From: CAZDDB01 sp963843285
Lineage (GTDB): Bacteria > Acidobacteriota > HRBIN11 > JAKEFK01
Direction: 5' to 3'
Assembly: GCA_963843285.1 (NCBI GenBank)
Contig: CAWJJO010000006.1
Coordinates: 1 to 64,000, forward strand
Length of the DNA stretch: 64,000 bases
Shown here piece by piece: positions 50,436-60,377 of the stretch (positions within the stretch are counted from its first letter, which is position 1; the number at the start of each line of letters is the position of its first letter). Below the pieces are notes generated by a model. It made no database searches. It was not told where the DNA came from and worked only from the letters and a program-made list of their open reading frames with translations. The position numbers were made by a program, and so were the translations under genes.

Positions 50436-51971
50436 CTAGATGAATTCTTTGAGTTGCGGCCACAACTCTAAAAGCGGGATTTTGGGCTTGCGTCCGATCG
50501 TCACATCCAGATTGCGCTCATAGGGCATGCAACGAGGGCATTTGATTCGATCCACGATTTGGACGTTTTCAAACACAGCCGCATTATCGGGCGCATCTCC
50601 TCCGATGATGATCACCACATCGATGGGATCCTTGCCCGGTCCCCAGAACCAGTAGCTATTGTGCCCGCTGATCACGCGGGGGAGGCCGCGTTTCCTTCCC
50701 AGAACATCGATTGCGCCGGCTTCACCATAGTTTTGACCGAACACCACGCAATGCTTTTTCTCCTCCGGTGTCAAACTGTTGTAGGCGCGCTCCACTTTTT
50801 CGACCATTTCATCCCAACCGAACATGTCCGCATAATGCTGTGGTAATTCGGCGCGTTGATGCCTTTCTTCGGCAGGCGGTGTAACCCCCAGCTTTTTGGA
50901 ATACTGAATGAATTGATCCGGCGGAAAGAGCGGGAGCGCCAGTGGAACGATGGGCGCCACAACCAGAATCTGCGCGGCTACCAGAACAGGACGCAGGATC
51001 CGTATTTTGCCTGGCGCCAGCCACATCTCCAGCGCCACCCCGCCGGCGGCAAGAAGCATCGGATACGCGGGCACGAGATAGCCTGCTTTGCGCGGACCGG
51101 TCAGCAAGATGATGAGCGAAGTGAGATAGATGATGGCCAGGATGCGCCAGCGCCGCCCTTGCGGCGCAAACAGGCAAAATGCCAAACCGGAAATCCAAAC
51201 CGGCAACGCCGCCGGATTCATGATCAGGACCTGCTCTTTCAGAAAATCAAACACCGGGGTATTTACCATCTTCAGCTCTGCGGCGTTACGCATGAATTCA
51301 AGCGTAGGAAGACCGTTCCTGACGTTCCAAATCAGATACGGAGAAAAAAGAGCGAATGCAATCAGGATCGCCAGCCACGGCCCTTTCGTACGGAGCCATT
51401 TTCTATCGGGTGTGAGGAATAGTCCCGCCGCGATGCCGGCGCCAAGCCACAACACGCTGATCTTGTTGAGCAGGCCTAATCCCAGAACGAAACCGAGAAC
51501 CATCCACATGCGCGGATCTTCTCGATTCAGCAAACGCACCAGTACAAGAACCGCGAGTGTCCAGAAGAAGTGATCCCATGCGTTCATGGAATACACATGA
51601 TGGCTTCCTAAAAAAGCAGGGGCACAGAGCGCGCAAAGCGCAGCAAGACTCTGCGCGAAACGGCGTCCACCTAATTCGCGCGCCAGCATCGCAGTCATTA
51701 CGATCACTGCAACGCCGCAAAGCAACGGAATCATCCGAATGGAAATCAGGGAATCCCCAAACAGCGTCTTTTGGAGCGCCAGAATGAAGATAGACAGTGG
51801 GGGATGATCTACGTAACCGGGACCGAGATGGTTCGTGGAAGCGACATAATATAGCTCATCGCGGAAGTAGCCGTATTGTGTGATCGATGCCAGATGCAGG
51901 ATGACCTTTGCCAGCACCACCATCGAAACCGGAAGCGTGGCAAACGGCTCTTCTCTTTTTTCGCTTCCCAT
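50436..51971 (-). CDS. ArnT/GT39-like membrane glycosyltransferase
   Basis: 511-residue integral membrane protein with 10-12 helices. N-terminal periplasmic-loop motif with the likely catalytic Asp in YGYFRDELYYVAST and HPPLSIFIL, then GLLNKISVLW, and a C-terminal soluble domain of about 120 residues (HCVVFGQNYGEAGAIDVLG, then VIIIGGDAPDN). GT39-type enzymes use polyprenyl-phosphate sugars to modify lipids or proteins in the periplasm. The substrate is unknown. Divergent from the MttB-family gene at 52036. Confidence 0.82.
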   Translation of the reverse strand: MGSEKREEPFATLPVSMVVLAKVILHLASITQYGYFRDELYYVASTNHLGPGYVDHPPLSIFILALQKTLFGDSLISIRMIPLLCGVAVIVMTAMLARELGGRRFAQSLAALCALCAPAFLGSHHVYSMNAWDHFFWTLAVLVLVRLLNREDPRMWMVLGFVLGLGLLNKISVLWLGAGIAAGLFLTPDRKWLRTKGPWLAILIAFALFSPYLIWNVRNGLPTLEFMRNAAELKMVNTPVFDFLKEQVLIMNPAALPVWISGLAFCLFAPQGRRWRILAIIYLTSLIILLTGPRKAGYLVPAYPMLLAAGGVALEMWLAPGKIRILRPVLVAAQILVVAPIVPLALPLFPPDQFIQYSKKLGVTPPAEERHQRAELPQHYADMFGWDEMVEKVERAYNSLTPEEKKHCVVFGQNYGEAGAIDVLGRKRGLPRVISGHNSYWFWGPGKDPIDVVIIIGGDAPDNAAVFENVQIVDRIKCPRCMPYERNLDVTIGRKPKIPLLELWPQLKEFI

Positions 51972-52035
51972 CGCTGAGATTATACGTTGCGCGCGATTTA
52001 TCGGTTCTCACAACGCTCGTGTTAATCTAGATCTG

Positions 52036-53490
52036 ATGGCTTCCAGCGATGAACATTCCCGGTCCGAATCGGATATCGTAAGGCCGCGATTAACGCTTCT
52101 TTCCACCGAACAAATTCAGAGAATTCACGAAGGCTCGCTGAAGGTTCTTGCAGAAATCGGCCTTCGCGTAGAATCGGCCCGCGCGCGGGCTGTGTACGCG
52201 AAAGGCGGGGACAGCATCCTCATCAAAGACGAACGGGTGACATTTCAGCGGGATGTCGTTGAATGGGCGATTCAGGCTGTGCCTGCCACCTACGACGTCT
52301 ACAACCGTTTGGGCGATAAGATTTTCACGCTTGGCGATGGTCCCGCGCGCTTTGGAAACGGTGTCACAAATCTATGGTATCAGGATCCGGTAACGGACAT
52401 GCTGTCTCCGTTTTCGCGCAAGAACATGGAGATGGGCGTTCGGCTCGCGCAATCGCTGGAATCTTACGATGTGATCTCAACGCTTGGCGTACTCCGTGAT
52501 CTTCCGCCCGCGGTTGCAGATCTGTATGCGGTTCTGGAGATGATTGCGAATTCCACAAAGCCGCTTGTACTCTTGATCTCCGACGAAAAGTTGTTTCCGC
52601 AAGTTCTCGGATTGATCGACATAATTCATGGCGATGCAGGGAACCGGCCGTTTATCCTTCCATATTTGAATCCTGTCACACCGTTGAAGATCAACGAAGG
52701 CACCTCCGATAAGCTTCTCGACTCCGTAGATCGTGGAATTGCCGTCATCTTCTCCAACTACGGCATGGCCGGCATGTCCACTCCGATAACGCCGGCAGGC
52801 GCGTTGACCATGCTGAATGCGGAGCTGCTGTCCGGCGTCGTGCTCAGTCAGCTTGCGAAAGAGGGGGCGCCGATTATCTGCGGAAGTCTGCCCGCTTATT
52901 TTGAAATGAAGACGATGGTGGATTTCATGGATATGCAAAGTTACCTGATCAATCTGTCGTGCGCTGAGATGATGGCACACTACGGAATTCCGCACGCAGG
53001 CACATCCGGAAGCGGAGAGGGGTGGGGCGCCGATCTGCTCTCCGCCGGTGAGATCTGGGCAAATCAGCTCACGAGTGTGATCGGAATGGTGGGTCTTGCG
53101 CCATTCGTCGGAAGCGGTCTGAATTCGAAAGCTTACATGCCCACACAAACCGTTTACGCCAACGATGTGATCGCGCAGGTGCGTTTGTTTGGGCAGGGCT
53201 ACTTTGTGGATGAGCGCTCTGTCGGCGCCGAAGAGATCGTCTACGAGATGAGGGAGAACGGCCACTTTCTGACATCGGAGACTACACTGGAGCGTTACAA
53301 AAATGCGTACTTTCAAGGGATCTTCCCGCGTATCAGTCTGGAAAAGTGGGAGGAAGACGGCAATCCGCGGATCGAGCAATTGCTAAGGAATCGCACGGTA
53401 GAATTGCTCTCGAATCAAGAGGGGCCCGACGATCATGATGGTCTGATCGCGCGTGGTGAAGAATTTATCAAATCGCTCGATTTGAAGTAA
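52036..53490 (+). CDS. MttB-family protein without pyrrolysine
   Basis: 484-residue trimethylamine/glycine-betaine methyltransferase-family protein (TIM-barrel). Segments such as RPFILPYLNPVTPLKI, GTSGSGEGWGADLLSAGEIW and RYKNAYFQGIFPRISLEKWE fit the family. There is no in-frame TAG, so it is of the non-pyrrolysine kind that demethylates quaternary amines or related compounds and passes the methyl to a corrinoid protein. No corrinoid or methyltransferase partner is nearby. ATG 52036 lacks a strong site; upstream in-frame starts to 51880 overlap the divergent gene. Confidence 0.83.
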   Translation: MASSDEHSRSESDIVRPRLTLLSTEQIQRIHEGSLKVLAEIGLRVESARARAVYAKGGDSILIKDERVTFQRDVVEWAIQAVPATYDVYNRLGDKIFTLGDGPARFGNGVTNLWYQDPVTDMLSPFSRKNMEMGVRLAQSLESYDVISTLGVLRDLPPAVADLYAVLEMIANSTKPLVLLISDEKLFPQVLGLIDIIHGDAGNRPFILPYLNPVTPLKINEGTSDKLLDSVDRGIAVIFSNYGMAGMSTPITPAGALTMLNAELLSGVVLSQLAKEGAPIICGSLPAYFEMKTMVDFMDMQSYLINLSCAEMMAHYGIPHAGTSGSGEGWGADLLSAGEIWANQLTSVIGMVGLAPFVGSGLNSKAYMPTQTVYANDVIAQVRLFGQGYFVDERSVGAEEIVYEMRENGHFLTSETTLERYKNAYFQGIFPRISLEKWEEDGNPRIEQLLRNRTVELLSNQEGPDDHDGLIARGEEFIKSLDLK

Positions 53491-53535
53491 GAATGCAACC
53501 ATCAATCAGGAATCTTCAAGCTGTTCTATCGAAAA

Positions 53536-55356
53536 TCATTTCTGACTTTTTAGCCGGTAACATTTAATAAAGAAATTCTTGTCACCGATGACGGAATTGC
53601 CGCTTACTCCTTGGCCGAAAACGACAGCCACCTCATAATTTTGTTCAATCCATTCCATGAGCATCTGACAGTAATCGCGTCCGAATGCAGTTGCCCCGAA
53701 CTCGCGGCTAGGCCGGTTCATCAGAAAAACAAATCTCACCCGCTTCTTACGAAGCTGCTGAATCGCTTGCTTTTGGGCTTCCGCATCCAGGAACCCTGGC
53801 GTGAGTACTTCATAGCGCAAGGGAGCGGGGCGGGCAGCAAGGAAATTCAGACAGCTGCCTTCCGGCAATCCAAGGATAAATTCCTGCGGCCCTGTATTAC
53901 GGATGATAAAGTTCAATGCGCCATCGACTGCCTGCCCGACAGAAGAATCGAGGCGCATGACGCCCCGGCTTGTTTGAAGGGTAAAGCGGGACTCTCTCCG
54001 GTATCGACCGGTTGTAGCCAAAAGTGTAGTGGCAATCGTGAGTGAACACAGGATGAGCACGATCACTTGCGCGAAGTGTTCAGCTCGCAGAAATCTTGAA
54101 AACAGTCGAGGGTATGCTGTAGTAACAGAATATGTGAAAGCCAGTAGAGGAATTGGAAGCAGGAGTGCGTAATCTCCTCCACTGGGCACCTTGGTAATGA
54201 CACGTGCAAGTACTGCGAGACTGTAAATGCTGAGAAGCAAAACCGAGCGTGAGCCCCCGTTCCTGCGGTCTTCAACGTCTTGTAGCAAATAGCCGTAGAG
54301 CAGCAGCGCGCATAGAAGCGGTAAAGCGCGCAACGGGCTGACGTTAGATACTGTTCCGAGTTTGAGAAGAATCACAATCAGAAGTGACAAGCTTCCACCG
54401 AAAAGCAAGGAAAGCCGATGCACCCAACGTCTCCGAACCGCCTCCTCGTCCTGACCGTTTGGCCGGGAAATGCTGATACTGATCAACCCGAACAATGCTG
54501 CGAGTGAACAAACAATCATAGTTGCGCCGGCAAACTCCAACATCGTTTTGCCGATATCATTCAAGCCCAGTCTCATACTGTTGTAGTAAACCTGCTCCCG
54601 GGGAATATAGTGCGGTAGAAAGTACGTATCCTTGAACAGTGCTTTGTACGGCATTTGAAGGGCGAGCGCAATGTAAGTGAAAACGGGAATAGCCAGCGCG
54701 GGAAGCAGCGCCAGGACAAGGATGCGGGTTCTTTGCCCGAGACGATCTGAGATTGCAAGAGCGAATGTGGATGCCAGAATCGCGATCCCGAACTCCTGTT
54801 TGCAGACCAGCGCCAGTCCTCCCAGGACTCCAGACAGGATCAGAGTAATCGCTTTCTGGCTTGTGATGTAACGAACTTGTAGAGCCAGCGCCCCTGTTCC
54901 GAGTAATGTGCCGTAAAGCGCTGAAAAAGTGTACGGAAATATCGAATGCGCCCCGTGTTTGAAAATACAAAGCGCCTCAACCGCCAGAGCGGCCAGCATG
55001 GCCGGCATTCTTCCCATAAACTGCTTTCCAAGCTGATATGTGAATAGCACGACCAGGAAGGAACATAGGATTCCGGCAAGGTATAACGAGTTGAGATGAA
55101 CGCCGAAGATTCTGAACCACAAAGCGTTCAGGTAAGGCCCGAACGGGCCGTATAGAAAATAGACTTCCGTATACAGCGACTCCCCATTCAGCAACCGCAA
55201 AGGGACGTTCATAGCCGCGCCGCTATCGATGGTTGCGGAAGCCCATTTTTGCCAGGATACGGCGCACATGATCGCAAAAACCGTTGAAATCAGCGCCAGA
55301 GCTGCTAAATCATTCGAATTCCAGCGAGAAATGGATTGCTTTGCTATTTTGATCAC
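53536..55356 (-). CDS. Membrane glycosyltransferase-like protein (tandem copy 1)
   Basis: 606-residue protein with about 12 helices, an N-terminal loop containing GAAMNVPLRLLNGESLYTEV and YFLYGPFGPYLNAL (positions of GT39/GT-C catalytic acids), and a C-terminal soluble domain of about 150 residues that ends YRLKSQK. It is about 55-60% similar by eye to its neighbour 55381-57192. Start MIKIAKQS matches the neighbour's MIVLRSIKQS. Likely acts on lipid-linked sugar or surface glycan in the inner membrane. No partner genes. Confidence 0.72.
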   Translation of the reverse strand: MIKIAKQSISRWNSNDLAALALISTVFAIMCAVSWQKWASATIDSGAAMNVPLRLLNGESLYTEVYFLYGPFGPYLNALWFRIFGVHLNSLYLAGILCSFLVVLFTYQLGKQFMGRMPAMLAALAVEALCIFKHGAHSIFPYTFSALYGTLLGTGALALQVRYITSQKAITLILSGVLGGLALVCKQEFGIAILASTFALAISDRLGQRTRILVLALLPALAIPVFTYIALALQMPYKALFKDTYFLPHYIPREQVYYNSMRLGLNDIGKTMLEFAGATMIVCSLAALFGLISISISRPNGQDEEAVRRRWVHRLSLLFGGSLSLLIVILLKLGTVSNVSPLRALPLLCALLLYGYLLQDVEDRRNGGSRSVLLLSIYSLAVLARVITKVPSGGDYALLLPIPLLAFTYSVTTAYPRLFSRFLRAEHFAQVIVLILCSLTIATTLLATTGRYRRESRFTLQTSRGVMRLDSSVGQAVDGALNFIIRNTGPQEFILGLPEGSCLNFLAARPAPLRYEVLTPGFLDAEAQKQAIQQLRKKRVRFVFLMNRPSREFGATAFGRDYCQMLMEWIEQNYEVAVVFGQGVSGNSVIGDKNFFIKCYRLKSQK

Positions 55357-55380
55357 GATCCGATCCGCCCGCGCCGCATT

Positions 55381-57192
55381 TTATTGGCTTTTTAGCCGGT
55401 AACACTTAATAAAGAAATTCTTGTCACCGATCACGGAATCGGCGCTTACTCCGTTGCCGAAAACGACGGCCGGCTCGTAGTGTTCTTCAATCCACTGCAT
55501 GAGTTCGCGACAGTAATCGCGTCCGAATGCGATTGCTCCAAACTCGGGAGTAGGCCGGTTCATCAGAAAAACAAATTTCACCCGCTTTTCACGAAGCTGC
55601 TGAATCGCCTGTCGTTCTGCTCGAATATCAAGAAATCCGGGAGTAAGAACCTCATAGCGCAGAGGAACGGGTCGGCCGGCCAGGAAATTCAGACTGCTCC
55701 CTTCAGGCATTGCGAGGAAATATTCCTGCGGCCCGATATTCTGAGCGATGAAGTTCAGCGTGTCTTCGATCACAGGTCCGACCGAAGTACTCTCTTTGAC
55801 TGTGCCGCGCGACGTTTGGACAGTGTATCGAGGTTCTCTTCGGTAACGATTTGCGACGGCCCAAAGCGTAATCGTAACAGTGAGCGAAACCAGAATCAGT
55901 ACAATGCCGCCGGCATACTTTGCCGCTTTCGGGAACCTCGAAAACAGAAGGGGATAGGCAGTAGTGACGGCATACGTAAAAAACAAGATCGGAACAGGGA
56001 GCAAAAGCCCGTAAGCTCCGCCGCTAGGCACGCGAGTAATGACACGCGCAAGCACCGTAAGACTGTAAATGCTCAGCAGAAATACGGACTGAGGCCCGGC
56101 TTGTAGTTGCCAATCTCTGCCGCGTTCCAAATATCGGTAAATCAAAAGGACGCATAGAAGAGGCAGAGCTCGCAGAGGGCTCACGTAAACGACCGTACCC
56201 AGGATTTCCAGAATGACCAGGAGTAGGATGCAACTTCCACCGCTTAGCCACCAGAGCCGGCGGAGCCAACGCTTCTTCCGCGCCTCATCGATAGGGTCCG
56301 TATCGGACAGGTACAGGCTGATCAACCCGATCAATCCCCCCAGTGAACATAAGATCATGGTCGCGCCGCCTAACTCCATCATGGTTTTTCCGAAATTGTT
56401 TAAACCGGATTTCAGCCTGTTAAAGTAGATCAGCTCTCGGGGGATGTATTGCGGCAAAAAATAGGCATCTTTAAACAAGCGATCAGGAGGTATCGTGTAC
56501 GCGATATAGATGTAGGCGAAAATCGGTATTGCCAGCATGGGAAGCAAGGACCGCGCGAATATCCTGAATCTGCATTCGGAGGGAGTAGTCAATATCAAAG
56601 CCAGTGTGGTGGCAAGGATTGCGCCTCCAAACTCCATCTTGGAGATCAGCGCCAGTCCTCCGAGCACCCCGGAAAGTGTGAGATAAAGATTCCTTTGCGA
56701 GGAGATGTGCCGAAGCAGTAAGATCAGACCTGTGAGCCCCAGTAATGTGCCATAAAGGGCCGAAAAAGTGTACGGGAATACAGAATGTCCTCCATGTTTA
56801 AAAACACAAAGCGCCTCAACAGCAAGAGTGGCAACTGTGGCTTCCAGCGTTCCCATGAACTGCCGCCCCAGTAGGAAGAGCAACAGCAGCATGAGGAATG
56901 ACGATATGATTCCTGCGAAATACAGCGTATTCAGATGAATGCCAAAGATTCTGTACAGCAGCGCATTCCAGTAAGGCGGGAGCGGCCCATACAGATAATA
57001 AGCATCTCTATAAAGAGACTCTCCGTTTAGTAGCCGCAAGGGAAGGTTCATTTCCCTGCCGCTGTCTATGCACAGAGAAATCCATTTTTGCCAGGATACG
57101 GCGCACATGATAACGAAAACAATTGAAATCAGGGCGAGAGCTGCTAAATCATTGCGGGAGAGCGACTGCTTTATCGATCTAAGCACGATCAT
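55381..57192 (-). CDS. Membrane glycosyltransferase-like protein (tandem copy 2)
   Basis: 603 residues from ATG 57192; the open frame to 57321 runs into a MITE and is not supported. It has the same layout as copy 1: GREMNLPLRLLNGESLYRDA, YYLYGPLPPYWNALLYR, many helices, and a C-terminal domain including SLNFLAGRPVPLRYEVLTPG and RVKFVFLMNRPTPEFGA. The pair is a tandem duplication with a 25-base gap. The upstream flank carries the MITE at 57210-57406. Confidence 0.72.
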   Translation of the reverse strand: MIVLRSIKQSLSRNDLAALALISIVFVIMCAVSWQKWISLCIDSGREMNLPLRLLNGESLYRDAYYLYGPLPPYWNALLYRIFGIHLNTLYFAGIISSFLMLLLLFLLGRQFMGTLEATVATLAVEALCVFKHGGHSVFPYTFSALYGTLLGLTGLILLLRHISSQRNLYLTLSGVLGGLALISKMEFGGAILATTLALILTTPSECRFRIFARSLLPMLAIPIFAYIYIAYTIPPDRLFKDAYFLPQYIPRELIYFNRLKSGLNNFGKTMMELGGATMILCSLGGLIGLISLYLSDTDPIDEARKKRWLRRLWWLSGGSCILLLVILEILGTVVYVSPLRALPLLCVLLIYRYLERGRDWQLQAGPQSVFLLSIYSLTVLARVITRVPSGGAYGLLLPVPILFFTYAVTTAYPLLFSRFPKAAKYAGGIVLILVSLTVTITLWAVANRYRREPRYTVQTSRGTVKESTSVGPVIEDTLNFIAQNIGPQEYFLAMPEGSSLNFLAGRPVPLRYEVLTPGFLDIRAERQAIQQLREKRVKFVFLMNRPTPEFGAIAFGRDYCRELMQWIEEHYEPAVVFGNGVSADSVIGDKNFFIKCYRLKSQ

Positions 57193-57209
57193 TTGATCCC
57201 AATGAGTAC

Positions 57210-57406
57210 TAGTGCACTGTAACACAAGGTTGTAAAGTGATTGAGAAGGATTCTGAAAGTGGAGGATCAGGCGATTCGGTTTGTAGCGCCGGCGTCTCGC
57301 CGGTAGATCTCGATGGGGCACAGTGATTTGGCCGGCGGGGACGCCGGCGTTACAAAACCGTTTGCCGGAAATGGAACACTAAATGACCATGTGTTACAGT
57401 GCACTA
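57210..57406. mobile_element. MITE with 20-bp terminal inverted repeats and TA duplication
   Basis: Ends TAGTGCACTGTAACACAAGG and, inverted, TAGTGCACTGTAACACATGG. TA at both outer edges suggests a TA target duplication, as in IS630/mariner-type elements. Internal arms GTAGCGCCGGCGTCTCGCCGG and its inverse give a second palindrome. No transposase is encoded in the 197 bp. The right end supplies the TAG stop of the gene at 57404-59110. Confidence 0.85.
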
Positions 57407-59110
57407 ACTGCCGGTCAGCCATTTCGAAAACGGCCCGTGCGTTTTCTCCTTCTGATCAACGGAAGCATTTGCCCGCCAGCGTTTTACGGAGCGCTGCATT
57501 GCAAGCGGCCACTTTCCTTCCTTGAGAGGGGTCCATTCAATTTTGCCCGCTGGTCCGGCCAATTGCGGATAGCTGCCTGTGGATTCATACAGTGGAGCCG
57601 GGACATAGATCAGTTCTAGATCTTGAAGCTGGACTGCAGCTTGTGCAAGCCGATTCAACAGGAGCGTGTTGAATCTCGCATGTGTGGTGGAAGGAAGGAA
57701 GAGCGGCAGGATCCGTGGAAAAAGTGCGGGAATCAGTTTTGGCGAGATCCCCGGCACAACGACCTCTTCTTTCCGCGCCACCCTTTCGTGAAGCAGAGTT
57801 TCGGACGGCGAGAGCGGCTGTTCACTGATTCGGGCTCCGAATCCAAACGACCACTCGTCATACTTTGTGATCGTCCAACAATCGAACGCAGGTACGCAAT
57901 AATCTTTACGCGCCGGTAGTGATTTCAATGCCGGTATCAGATCGCGCATCAACAACGAGAGATCATCATAACGCTTTTCCTCCAGAACAAGCGATAGCTT
58001 AAATCGCCAGAATGGAAGCCACGCCGTCGGACCCTGATGCGCTTCCGGCCACCAGGAAGAATGTTCCGGAGACATCATCCGGTAAGGAACCACTCTCAAT
58101 CCAGTTTCAGACGGCTCCACAAGACGCGTGCAGTTGTCGCAAAACTGGTAGATCCCATGTCGGAAGGTCATATCCCATCCGCAATTCGGACAACGAAAAG
58201 GACTCGCTTTGATTTTGACACTGCGAACTTTTCGCAAATCCAGTTTTTGTAAGTTTCCTTTATGCATGCGTTCCACTTCCTGAGGGGAAGGCGTACCTGC
58301 AATCGTTCCAAATTGGGCATCAATTAGAAACCACGATATGCCGTCGGGAGTGGTTGCCTGAACAAAATAATAAGGCCTGTATACCCACCAACGATGCGAA
58401 TCGAGAACGGATCCGTGAAAGCACACGGGTTGGATTTCAGCTTCCAGCAGCTTGCGCTGCCCTGTGTACTGACGAGTCAGCTTTGCAATCTCCTCTGCGA
58501 CCTCGCCCGTTGCAAGGTAAGTCCTCTTCATTTTTTCTGAGGCAAGCGGCCGCAATGTGTTCTTCGATAAAGACAGGCCGCGATCCCGGAAATTCCAGCC
58601 CGATGGATAGCCGGGAACAATATCTTCTGCTGTAAAAAACATCGATTGAAAGCGCTTCACATCACCGGAGATTCGTCCCAGCACATGGAAGCTCAGCAGA
58701 CTACAAATGAGCTGGTACGGGGCATAAACACAGAAAGAGGTCAACAACTTGAAACGATGGATTCGTTCTTTCTTGATCTCATACACATCCATGTCCGAAC
58801 CGCCAAAGTCGTAAACTGCTTCCTGCTGTTTCTCCGACAGCAAGGCTTTCATGCGGCCCCGACGCAAGCTCGATTCACGCATGGCGTCATAAGTGGCCAG
58901 GACATCGATCAGGTCCTCGGGCCGATCCAGGGTGCTGTCTGCTACTAAATAATGAAGTTCCCCTTCCGAATACGGCCATGATAAAACCGAACTGCAAAAG
59001 CTGCATTGGTTCAGAGTTTGCAGCAAGCTCCACGCCGTTTGCCCTCCACAATTCGGGCATGGAATTTCAATCTCAGGAATTCCGGATTCGTGTCCAGATG
59101 GCTGCTTCAT
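57404..59110 (-). CDS. Zinc-ribbon-containing hypothetical protein
   Basis: 568-residue soluble protein. Two Cys4 motifs: CPNCGGQTAWSLLQTLNQC-type with CSFC near the N-terminus, and CPNCGWDM to FCDNCTRL near residue 315. Between them is a large unknown domain (RRWWVYRPYYFVQATTPDG). No catalytic motif recognised. The last codon is followed by a TAG that lies in the terminal repeat of a MITE, so the native C-terminus may have been longer. Its neighbours are glycan genes but no operon link is clear. Confidence 0.65.
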   Translation of the reverse strand: MKQPSGHESGIPEIEIPCPNCGGQTAWSLLQTLNQCSFCSSVLSWPYSEGELHYLVADSTLDRPEDLIDVLATYDAMRESSLRRGRMKALLSEKQQEAVYDFGGSDMDVYEIKKERIHRFKLLTSFCVYAPYQLICSLLSFHVLGRISGDVKRFQSMFFTAEDIVPGYPSGWNFRDRGLSLSKNTLRPLASEKMKRTYLATGEVAEEIAKLTRQYTGQRKLLEAEIQPVCFHGSVLDSHRWWVYRPYYFVQATTPDGISWFLIDAQFGTIAGTPSPQEVERMHKGNLQKLDLRKVRSVKIKASPFRCPNCGWDMTFRHGIYQFCDNCTRLVEPSETGLRVVPYRMMSPEHSSWWPEAHQGPTAWLPFWRFKLSLVLEEKRYDDLSLLMRDLIPALKSLPARKDYCVPAFDCWTITKYDEWSFGFGARISEQPLSPSETLLHERVARKEEVVVPGISPKLIPALFPRILPLFLPSTTHARFNTLLLNRLAQAAVQLQDLELIYVPAPLYESTGSYPQLAGPAGKIEWTPLKEGKWPLAMQRSVKRWRANASVDQKEKTHGPFSKWLTGS

Positions 59111-59134
59111 GTTTAGATACTTTCGAGTTTAGTG

Positions 59135-59224
59135 GTGTAAGAAGGAAGATATGGGGGATGGTTTTTTGTTACTAATAACATATATCCCCACATCCCCAAT
59201 ATCCCCACATCCCCCTTCTTACAC
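59135..59224. repeat. Short inverted-repeat element, MITE-like
   Basis: About 90 bp with ends GTGTAAGAAGG and CCTTCTTACAC and internal CCCCACATCCCC repeats on one side facing GGGGGATGG. Sits between the zinc-ribbon gene and the glycosyltransferase gene. Confidence 0.65.
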
Positions 59225-59261
59225 TTCATATATTCAACCGAATGGTTAAATGTTGGCCGAT

Positions 59262-60377
59262 TTACGTTCGCAAACTCTCGTAAACTTCCATCGTCTTTCG
59301 GGCTGCCGTTTTCCACGAAAACCTGCGTGCGATTTCCGATCCCTGTTCCGTGTTGTTCCGGCGCAGCTCCGAATCGGATTGGATCTGGAGAAGGCAGCTT
59401 CGCAATTCGTCCACATCGGCCTTGTCAAAGTATAACAGCGCAGAACCTCCAATCTGTTCAAATACCGGAATCCGGGAGGCAACAACCGGTATTCCTGAGG
59501 CCATTGCCTCCAGCAACGGCAGTCCGAATCCTTCTTCAATCGAAGGCATTACCAGCGCCACAGCGCCCTGGTAGAGAGCGCGTAACTCTCCCTTGCTTAG
59601 ATACCCGGTACGAATTACACGATCGGTGAAAAGATCTCTCCAGTTTTCTGCGCCCCAACCTTCGGGACCCGCAAGCACGAGCTGTGACTCCGGAATTCCA
59701 TGAAACGCGTTGAGAAGCACGCTCAGATTCTTGCGTGGCTCCAGCGTGCCAACAAAAAGGAAGTATGGATATTGAATCTCGAATTTGCTTCTGACCCGTT
59801 GCTTTTCTTCATCGGTCACACGATCCAAAAAATAGCGATCTACGCCATGAGGAATGGAATACACCTTTGAGGAAGGGACTTCCAGATGCTGGATTAATTG
59901 TTGCCGGGTATATTCGGACACTGCGATGATCGCGTCACTCTTTTTGCAGTGTTGCCGCAGCAGGACAGGGAAGTCCCGTCTCATTTCTGCGGATGCGTCT
60001 TCCGGATGAAGAAAAAAATGCAGATCATGAACGGTGATAACGCTACGCGCATTGCGCGAAGGGATTACAAGGGGAGTTGGAGAATGAACGATGTCCACCG
60101 GTCTGCCCAGCAAAAATTCGATTGTAGGAAACGACAGGCGATTCCACGAAAAAGTGAGAAGGCGCACAGGCCAGCGATGATCGTGAATGTGGAAATTCGG
60201 AGCTGCGGCGATATCGCGGAAGCGCTCTTTCCAGGAGCTGGAGAATAGATGGTACTGATTCTCTGTGTCGAGTTCGATCAGCCCATTCAGAAGGTTCAAC
60301 AGGTAAATCCCGACTCCGGTCGGACGCGACAGAGCAGGCCGCATGTCGATGCAGATATTCAAAGGTGGAAGAGGCAC
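59262..60377 (-). CDS. Glycosyltransferase family 4
   Basis: 371-residue GT-B enzyme. N-terminal domain with TGVGIYLLNLLNGL; donor domain with FVGTLEPRKNLSVLL and the EX7E-type MPSIEEGFGLPLLEAMASG. Transfers a sugar from a nucleotide donor, probably in polysaccharide or surface-glycan assembly. Read leftward after the methyltransferase, whose stop adjoins this start, so they are likely coupled. Confidence 0.92.
   Translation of the reverse strand: MPLPPLNICIDMRPALSRPTGVGIYLLNLLNGLIELDTENQYHLFSSSWKERFRDIAAAPNFHIHDHRWPVRLLTFSWNRLSFPTIEFLLGRPVDIVHSPTPLVIPSRNARSVITVHDLHFFLHPEDASAEMRRDFPVLLRQHCKKSDAIIAVSEYTRQQLIQHLEVPSSKVYSIPHGVDRYFLDRVTDEEKQRVRSKFEIQYPYFLFVGTLEPRKNLSVLLNAFHGIPESQLVLAGPEGWGAENWRDLFTDRVIRTGYLSKGELRALYQGAVALVMPSIEEGFGLPLLEAMASGIPVVASRIPVFEQIGGSALLYFDKADVDELRSCLLQIQSDSELRRNNTEQGSEIARRFSWKTAARKTMEVYESLRT

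Noticed and set aside
52036..53490. Possible pyrrolysine MttB
   Set aside because: The reading frame has no internal TAG codon.
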